Shown here in pieces: positions 59,150-64,000 of a stretch of 64,000 nucleotides of DNA (its first letter is position 1; the number at the start of each line of letters is the position of its first letter). A program made the position numbers and the translations under genes. Below the pieces are notes generated by a model. That model was not told the DNA's origin, did not search any database, and was given only the letters and a program-made list of their open reading frames with translations. Origin of the DNA: Alistipes dispar (lineage in GTDB: Bacteria; Bacteroidota; Bacteroidia; Bacteroidales; Rikenellaceae); NCBI RefSeq assembly GCF_006542685.1, contig NZ_AP019736.1, positions 1,026,001 to 1,090,000 on the forward strand, given 5' to 3'.

Positions 59150-60349
59150 TCACTTGATGATCGCGGCGCGGTTGGCCTTCTGGACGTTGAAGATGTCCTT
59201 CTCGTCGCCCAGGCCCTTGTAGGTCAGTTGCTCGGGACGCACGCCCTGTTTCACGAGGTAGTCGTAAACCCGCTTGGCGCGGTTTTCGGCGACGCGCCTG
59301 TTCCCGGCCTTCGAACCCGTCTGCTGGTCGGCATGGCCCTGAATGGTATAGACGCGGTCCCGCGGGCCGGCCTTGATCTGCTCGGCGATCAGGTCGAGAC
59401 GGGTCTTCTCCTGCGGCGTCAGCGTGGACATGCTGTAATTGTAGAGGATGATCGAGTTGGAGACGATGGCGGCCTCCTCGCGCACCTCGGCACGCTGTGC
59501 GGCGGCAGCCTTCGCGGCAGCGTCCGCAGCGGCGGCCCTGGCGGCCTTCGCCTCGGCGCGGGCAGTCTGCAACTGGTTCTCCAGCATGTCGTTGTCGGCT
59601 TCGACGGCTGCCACGGCTGCGGCACTCGCAGCCACCATCTCCTGAAACGCCTCGATGTCCTCGGCGGTATAACCCGGCAGCCCGCGAACCCAGCCGCGGT
59701 TGTTGAAGCGGTACGAGAATCCGGCCGTGGCGCTGAACCCGAAGAGGTAGCTGCCGTCCATCGGCGACGGCGAGAGGGTCGATTTGGCCAGCATGCCCTT
59801 CAGCTCGATATTGAAGTCGAACGACGGGGAGAGGCGGAACTTGTTCAACAGACCGTAGGTGAATCCGAAGTTCTGGCGCGAACCCGTGCCGTTGTCCTTC
59901 TGGCTCTTGTCCGTGAAGTTCGAGGCCACGTAACCGAAGCCCACGAACGGCACGCCGTACCAGGCGCGGTCGTCACGATAGCCGCCGAACCAGTTGGAGG
60001 CGTTCAGCATGAAGTCGATATGCGCGAACATATAGGGCCAGGTCTTCTTGGCGTCGAGCGCATCGTAGTTGTTGAACCAGCCGCCCTGCAACTGCGCGCG
60101 GACACCGGCCACGGGATGCACCCATTTCAACAGCGAGAAGTTGCCCTCGAATCCGATGCGGTCGCCGAACTTGCCGTGGTTCGTGCCGTTCGAAAGGGCC
60201 GTGCCGGCTCCGGCTCCGACCGAGATTTCCCAGTTGTCCCAGAATCCGTTGGAAACGAAGCCGGACCAGCTCGGCCTCTTCGGGGTTTCTTGCGCCCAGG
60301 CGGCGGATACGAGCGCCAGGAGCAGGATCGTAGAATAGATTTTTTTCAT
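59150..60349 (-). CDS. OmpA-family outer-membrane protein
   Basis: A 399-residue protein with a signal peptide (about residues 1-20, AWAQ). Residues about 25-230 are a beta-barrel with alternating aromatic strands (WEISVGAGAG, GFSYRFNN). An Ala-rich coiled coil (about 243-300) follows, then an OmpA-like peptidoglycan-binding domain with YTIQGHADQQTG and NRRVAENRAKRVYDYL. It should tie the outer membrane to the cell wall. The start at 60349 gives the signal peptide; the frame is open further upstream. A weak promoter (TTTG at 60390-60387 and TATTTTAT at 60369-60362 on the minus strand) lies just before it. Confidence 0.93.
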   Translation of the reverse strand: MKKIYSTILLLALVSAAWAQETPKRPSWSGFVSNGFWDNWEISVGAGAGTALSNGTNHGKFGDRIGFEGNFSLLKWVHPVAGVRAQLQGGWFNNYDALDAKKTWPYMFAHIDFMLNASNWFGGYRDDRAWYGVPFVGFGYVASNFTDKSQKDNGTGSRQNFGFTYGLLNKFRLSPSFDFNIELKGMLAKSTLSPSPMDGSYLFGFSATAGFSYRFNNRGWVRGLPGYTAEDIEAFQEMVAASAAAVAAVEADNDMLENQLQTARAEAKAARAAAADAAAKAAAAQRAEVREEAAIVSNSIILYNYSMSTLTPQEKTRLDLIAEQIKAGPRDRVYTIQGHADQQTGSKAGNRRVAENRAKRVYDYLVKQGVRPEQLTYKGLGDEKDIFNVQKANRAAIIK

Positions 60350-60438
60350 AATCGGTTTATAATAAAATACGTTATCCTGCTCTCTGCAAATTCCGTTCTC
60401 ATTTGCCCGAAAACGCGCAAAGCGGCGAATCGCCGTCA

Positions 60439-60472
60439 AAAAAGGCCCGAAACGAACATTTCGGGCCTTTTT
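60439..60472 (-). terminator. nrdJ terminator
   Basis: A 14-base stem (60439-60452 with 60459-60472) with AAAAA/TTTTT ends, 26 bases after the nrdJ stop. It can also work on the plus strand. Confidence 0.85.
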
Positions 60473-60497
60473 ACGAAAACATCGCTGCGCGCGGGGA

Positions 60498-63047
60498 TCA
60501 TCCGCACTTGGAATAGCCGCACGACATGCACGTAAGGCAGCCGTTCTGGTAGGCCATGTTCTCCTGGCCGCAGCTCGGACACTTGCCCTTGGCCTGCGTG
60601 CCATCGACGATATACTGTTTCAGCGCCCGGCAGACACCCGTCTTCCACGTGTTGATCGACTCGCTGTCCAGATGCAGCGACTCGATGAGCGACACGGTCT
60701 TCTCGATCGGCATTCCGTAGCGCAGCACGCCCGAGATGAGCTTCGCGTAGTTCCAGAACTCCTCGTTGAACAGGCGCGAGATGCCGCCGATGGTGTTCGT
60801 ATAGCCGTAGCGGTCCGTGTACTGGAAATCGTAGCGCTTCGTGCCGTCCTCCTCGCGGACCTTGATGATGAATCCCTTGGTGATCTTGCGCGGAATATAC
60901 ATGGCGTCCTCCTCGATCTTGCCGGTGAAGACCTCGTAAGGCCGTCCCTCCTGCAGGCCGACGAAGGCGATCCAGTCCTCCGAACCGTTCTTGAAACGCA
61001 CGATGTCGGCGGGAATCGACTTCGGACGCTTCGGAACCTGTCCGGGATGCTCCTCGCACTTCCTCTTTTTGGAGCTCTTCTCCAGCAGCACGCCGTCGCG
61101 GCAGCCGTCGCGATAGACCGTGACGCCCTTGCAGCCGCACTCCCACGCCGTACGATAGACGTCGGCCACGAGCGCCTCCGAGACGTTGTTCGGCAGGTTC
61201 ACCGTCACCGAAATCGAATGATCGACCCACTTCTGGATCGCCCCCTGCATCTTGACCTTGGCTACCCAGTCGATGTCGTTGGCCGTGGCCTTGTAGTAGG
61301 GCGACGCCTTGACCCATCCGTCCAGCTCGGCGTCGGAGATCGTCGCCAGCTTCGACGTGTCGTAGCCGTTCGCCTCCAGCCATTTGACGAAATTGTGGTG
61401 GTAAACGTTGTACTCCTGGAACTTCTCGCCCGTTTCGTCCTCGAAGTCCACATGCGTGTCGTGGTCCGAGGGGTTGATCTTGCGGCGGCGCTTATAGACC
61501 GTGCGGAAGACCGGCTCGATGCCCGACGTGGTCTGCGACATGAGCGACGTCGTACCCGTCGGAGCGATCGTCAGCATGGCGATATTGCGGCGTCCCACCC
61601 GGCACATCTCCTCGTAGAGCGCCGGATCGGCCTCGCGGATGCGGGCGATCATCGGATTCGCGGCCTCCTTCGCCGCGTCGTAGATCGGGAACGCCCCGCG
61701 TTCGGCGGCCATCTTCACCGAGGCCCGGTAAGCCTCCACGGCCAGCGTCTTCTGCACCTCGACGGCGAAGTCGATCGCCTCCTGCGTACCGTAACGCAGC
61801 CCCAGCGCGGCGAGCATGTCGCCTTCGGCCGTGATGCCGAGCCCCGTGCGGCGGCCCTTCTGCGCCATCGTGCGGATCTTCTTCCACAGCTCCAGCTCCA
61901 CGCTGCGCACGTCCTCGTCCTCGGGATCGGCGGCGATCTTGCCGATGATCTGCTCGACCTTCTCCAGCTCCAGGTCGATAATGTCGTCCATCATGTGCAT
62001 CGCCTTACCCACGTGGTCGCGGAACAGGTCGAAGTCGAACTTCGCATCGGCCCGGAAGGGGTTGTTCACGTAGCTGAACAGATTGAGCGCCAGCAGGCGG
62101 CACGAATCGTAGGGACAGAGCGGAATCTCGCCGCAGGGGTTGGTCGAAACCGTGCGGAAGCCCTCGTCGGCATAGCAGTCGGGCACGCTCTCGCGCAGGA
62201 TCGTGTCCCAGAACAGCACGCCCGGCTCGGCCGACTTCCAGGCGTTGTGGATGATCTTCTCCCAGAGTTTCTTCGCGTCGATGTCCTGCGCGTATTTCGG
62301 ATGGTCCGCGCCGATCGGGAACTGCTGGTGGTATTTCTTGCCGGACAGCGCCGCACGCATGAATTCGTCGTCGATCTTGATCGAGACGTTGGCGCCCGTC
62401 ACCTTGCCCGTGTCCACCTTGGCGTCGATGAACCGCTCGGCGTCGGGGTGCTTGATCGAGAGCGAGAGCATCAGCGCGCCGCGGCGGCCGTCCTGCGCCA
62501 CCTCGCGCGTCGAGTTCGAATACCGCTCCATGAAGGGCACGATGCCGGTCGAGGTGAGCGCCGAGTTGAGCACCGGACTGCCCGTGGGACGGATGTGCGA
62601 GAGGTCGTGTCCCACGCCGCCGCGCCGTTTCATCAACTGCACCTGCTCCTCGTCCATGCGGAAAATGCCGCCGTACGAGTCTGCCGGATGCTTGTGGCCG
62701 ATGACGAAGCAGTTCGAGAGCGAGGCCACCTGGAAATTGTTGCCGATGCCCGTCATCGGGCCGCCCTGCGGAATGACGTAGCGGAAATGGTCGAGCAGGG
62801 CGAACGCCTCCTCCTTCGACATCGGGGAGGGATACTTGCGCTCGATACGCTCGATCTCGGCGGCGATGCGCTCGTGCATCTCCCGGGGCGACTTCTCGTA
62901 GATATTGCCGAAAGAGTCCTTCAGGGCGTACTTGCTGACCCACACCGTAGCGGCCAGTTCGTCCCCGTCGAAATACCTCTTCGATTCGGCGACCGCATCG
63001 TTGTACTCGACCTTGCTCGGTGCCTTTTCCTGGGTGTTTTTTGACAT
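60498..63047 (-). CDS. nrdJ: Adenosylcobalamin-dependent ribonucleotide reductase (class II)
   Basis: An 849-residue enzyme that makes deoxyribonucleotides using vitamin B12 as radical source. The active-site region has SLSNCFVIGH near residue 110, STNPCGEIPLCPYDSC around 310, and TIAPTGTTSLMSQTTSGIEP typical of B12-dependent NrdJ. The C-terminus is a cysteine-rich module (CPSCGQEN ... CLTCMSCGYSKCG). It is oxygen-independent, which suits an anaerobe. No cobalamin riboswitch was found in the leader; instead DnaA boxes cover the promoter. Confidence 0.96.
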   Translation of the reverse strand: MSKNTQEKAPSKVEYNDAVAESKRYFDGDELAATVWVSKYALKDSFGNIYEKSPREMHERIAAEIERIERKYPSPMSKEEAFALLDHFRYVIPQGGPMTGIGNNFQVASLSNCFVIGHKHPADSYGGIFRMDEEQVQLMKRRGGVGHDLSHIRPTGSPVLNSALTSTGIVPFMERYSNSTREVAQDGRRGALMLSLSIKHPDAERFIDAKVDTGKVTGANVSIKIDDEFMRAALSGKKYHQQFPIGADHPKYAQDIDAKKLWEKIIHNAWKSAEPGVLFWDTILRESVPDCYADEGFRTVSTNPCGEIPLCPYDSCRLLALNLFSYVNNPFRADAKFDFDLFRDHVGKAMHMMDDIIDLELEKVEQIIGKIAADPEDEDVRSVELELWKKIRTMAQKGRRTGLGITAEGDMLAALGLRYGTQEAIDFAVEVQKTLAVEAYRASVKMAAERGAFPIYDAAKEAANPMIARIREADPALYEEMCRVGRRNIAMLTIAPTGTTSLMSQTTSGIEPVFRTVYKRRRKINPSDHDTHVDFEDETGEKFQEYNVYHHNFVKWLEANGYDTSKLATISDAELDGWVKASPYYKATANDIDWVAKVKMQGAIQKWVDHSISVTVNLPNNVSEALVADVYRTAWECGCKGVTVYRDGCRDGVLLEKSSKKRKCEEHPGQVPKRPKSIPADIVRFKNGSEDWIAFVGLQEGRPYEVFTGKIEEDAMYIPRKITKGFIIKVREEDGTKRYDFQYTDRYGYTNTIGGISRLFNEEFWNYAKLISGVLRYGMPIEKTVSLIESLHLDSESINTWKTGVCRALKQYIVDGTQAKGKCPSCGQENMAYQNGCLTCMSCGYSKCG

Positions 63048-63104
63048 ATCCTATCTATTTTTCAGATTTTTACGTATTCGGACAGACCGAAGCCCGTTCT
63101 ACAA

Positions 63105-63135
63105 AATTGGTGCTTTTCCTCCGGAAAAACCAATT
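63105..63135 (-). promoter_or_regulatory. Hairpin in the nrdJ leader
   Basis: AATTGGT (63105-63111) pairs with ACCAATT (63129-63135), and inside it TTTTCC (63114-63119) pairs with GGAAAA (63123-63128), with a two-base bulge. If transcription starts near 63137, this hairpin is the very 5' end of the mRNA. Confidence 0.5.
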
Positions 63136-63143
63136 CCGCGAAC

Positions 63144-63168
63144 CAAACTTATCCACAAATTATCTACA
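63144..63168 (-). promoter_or_regulatory. nrdJ promoter overlapped by two DnaA boxes
   Basis: The consensus DnaA box TTATCCACA is at 63149-63157 and a one-mismatch copy TTATCTACA at 63160-63168, both in the same direction and two bases apart. On the minus strand a -7 box TAAGTTTG (63151-63144) overlaps the first box, and a TTG lies inside the second (63169-63167), a shorter spacing than usual. Confidence 0.65.
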
Positions 63169-63180
63169 ACAGCGCCGAAA

Positions 63181-63208
63181 GGCGCGTCCCGCAGCATCGG
63201 AACGCGCC
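63181..63208 (-). terminator. Possible terminator of ridA
   Basis: GGCGCGT (63181-63187) and ACGCGCC (63202-63208) form a stem 21 bases after the ridA stop. On the minus strand it is followed by a short TTT. Confidence 0.45.
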
Positions 63209-63228
63209 CCGGGTCCCGTCCGTGCGCG

Positions 63229-63603
63229 TCACTTCACCGCGACGGCGTCGATTTCGACCAGCGCCCCCATCGGCAGCGCAGCCACCTCGTAGCACATGCG
63301 GGCCGGCATGTCGGCGGTGAAGAACTCCGCATAGACGGCGTTCATGGCCGCGAAATCGCCGATCGACTGCAACAGCACGGTGGTTTTCGCCACATCGCCG
63401 TAACCGTATCCCGCCTCGCGGAGGATATGCCCCAGATTCACCAGCGACTGACGCGTCTGGGCCTCGATGCCCTCGGCCATCCGACCCGTCGAGGCGTCGA
63501 TGGGCAACTGCCCCGAAACATACAGCGTTCCGCCGGCCTCCACGGCCTGCGAATAAGGTCCCACGGCCTTCGGAGCCCCGGGCGATGCGATGATCTTTTT
63601 CAT
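63229..63603 (-). CDS. ridA: RidA-family enamine/imine deaminase
   Basis: A 124-residue YjgF/YER057c/UK114 protein that hydrolyses reactive 2-aminoacrylate and related imines. The family marks are PGAPKAVGPYSQAV, GTLYVSGQLPID, and the C-terminal PARMCYEVAALPMGALVEIDAVAV with the substrate-binding Arg. Length is exactly normal, so the start is 63603; the frame is open to 63756 but that extension is not family-like. The likely promoter is about 150 bases upstream. Confidence 0.95.
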   Translation of the reverse strand: MKKIIASPGAPKAVGPYSQAVEAGGTLYVSGQLPIDASTGRMAEGIEAQTRQSLVNLGHILREAGYGYGDVAKTTVLLQSIGDFAAMNAVYAEFFTADMPARMCYEVAALPMGALVEIDAVAVK

Positions 63604-63753
63604 AATCTCTGTTTTTCGGACATTCGGTACTTTTGCCATACATGCGCACTCCGGTCCTTCCTCCTCCGCCCCGCGGCGCCGGACGCCGCCGAAACGGCTG
63701 AACGTGAAGCGTTCCGTCCCGGAAGCGGCGAAAGTCCGCCCCGGAGCGCGATA

Positions 63754-63761
63754 CAAAGATA
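63754..63761 (-). promoter_or_regulatory. Candidate ridA -7 box
   Basis: TATCTTTG on the minus strand (63761-63754), about 150 bases before the ridA ATG. The 201-base gap 63604-63804 holds this and the opposite promoter below. Confidence 0.5.
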
Positions 63762-63772
63762 CGATTTATTCG

Positions 63773-63780
63773 TATATTTG
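63773..63780 (+). promoter_or_regulatory. -7 box of the META lipoprotein gene
   Basis: TATATTTG at 63773-63780, 24 bases before the ATG at 63805. It is 11 bases from the opposing ridA -7 box, so the two promoters overlap. Confidence 0.58.
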
Positions 63781-63804
63781 CGAAACGACAAAAACGGAAA
63801 ACCG

Positions 63805-64000
63805 ATGAGAATGATCCCGAAGATCGCGGCCGTCGCGGCCGCAGCGATACTCGCCGCATCCTGCTGCCCCTGCCGGTCCTACCAGAAAAAGACCCGCCGG
63901 CCCCTCGTGGGAACCGAGTGGCAGCTCGTCCATCTCGGCGGACGGAGCGTACAGCCACAGGCGGACCGGTTCCACATCACCTTCCAGAGCGAAGAGGGCC
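63805..64000 (+). CDS. META/HslJ-like lipoprotein, C-terminus cut by window edge
   Basis: The first 65 residues of a lipoprotein (signal ending LAASC, Cys about residue 20) and the beginning of a META domain (LVGTEWQLVHLGG, FHITFQSEE). META/HslJ proteins are envelope proteins linked to heat and drug stress. The reading frame runs off the end of the window. Confidence 0.75.
   Translation, partial: MRMIPKIAAVAAAAILAASCCPCRSYQKKTRRPLVGTEWQLVHLGGRSVQPQADRFHITFQSEEG

Noticed and set aside
63149..63168. Replication origin
   Set aside because: Only two DnaA boxes, no AT-rich unwinding region, and no dnaA or dnaN gene nearby; they lie on a promoter instead.
63048..63228. Cobalamin riboswitch upstream of nrdJ
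   Set aside because: No B12-box consensus and too little space; only a short hairpin and DnaA boxes are present.
63604..63756. N-terminal extension of RidA by 51 residues
   Set aside because: RidA proteins are about 125 residues and begin where 63603 does; the extension is Arg/Gly-rich.
1..64000. tRNA, rRNA, CRISPR arrays, transposases, integrases
   Set aside because: Looked for in the gaps and among the gene products; none recognised. Short gaps leave little room for RNA genes, but a covariance-model search was not possible.

Overview
The window looks like a chromosomal segment of a GC-rich gut Bacteroidota, most likely Alistipes or another member of the Rikenellaceae. The grounds are paired SusC/SusD outer-membrane systems, many promoters of the Bacteroidota type (TAnnTTTG near -7, TTG/TTTG near -33), weak Shine-Dalgarno signals, DUF4954 and WG-repeat proteins, a DUF721 gene next to recF, and a B12-dependent ribonucleotide reductase. 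The genus is inferred from this gene content and base composition; no database search was run.

Layout. 1-14.5 kb holds housekeeping and envelope genes on the plus strand: a truncated DUF4954 gene, a vWA protein paired with a kinase-like/WG-repeat protein, trxB, a lipoprotein, rnz, a SpoU-type methyltransferase, pdxA, thrS, infC (not followed by rpmI-rplT), a LuxE-like adenylate-forming protein, a CMP-sugar-type cytidylyltransferase, an MptE-like protein (minus) and a GT2 glycosyltransferase.

14.5-48.1 kb is one large polysaccharide utilisation region whose enzymes fit beta-mannan (gluco- or galactomannan). A plus-strand operon (16.2-22.4 kb) encodes a GH5-GH26 fused surface mannanase, a GH130 mannosylglucose phosphorylase, a GPH sugar symporter and a cellobiose 2-epimerase. 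Together these form the known route mannan -> mannobiose -> mannosylglucose -> mannose-1-phosphate + glucose. A minus-strand operon (40.0 -> 22.6 kb) encodes a surface lipoprotein, a GH26 lipoprotein, two SusC/SusD pairs, a DUF1735-like lipoprotein, a DUF5060-type glycoside hydrolase and a GH2 beta-mannosidase-like enzyme. An AraC-type regulator lies just upstream. A second plus-strand operon (41.4-48.1 kb) encodes a type-B carboxylesterase, a GH30, a CE1-like esterase and two more GH26 enzymes. An isolated clan GH-A hydrolase sits at the left edge. There are four GH26 catalytic domains in total.

48.3-64 kb returns to core functions: clpB (minus), dnaX, tyrS, folB, a sodium-dependent transporter, ribH and a TPR protein (minus), recF-dciA, an OmpA-family protein, the B12-dependent reductase nrdJ (minus), ridA (minus), and the start of a META/HslJ-like lipoprotein cut by the window end.

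The main unexpected signals are four. The first SusC carries a nine-C homopolymer in its signal peptide that puts the ATG out of frame with the body. dnaX has an A10 run followed at once by TGA in the -1 frame. Two DnaA boxes lie on the nrdJ promoter. Several genes (the LuxE-like gene, dnaX, recF) have promoters so close to the ATG that their mRNAs should be leaderless. No tRNA, rRNA, CRISPR array or insertion sequence was recognised.
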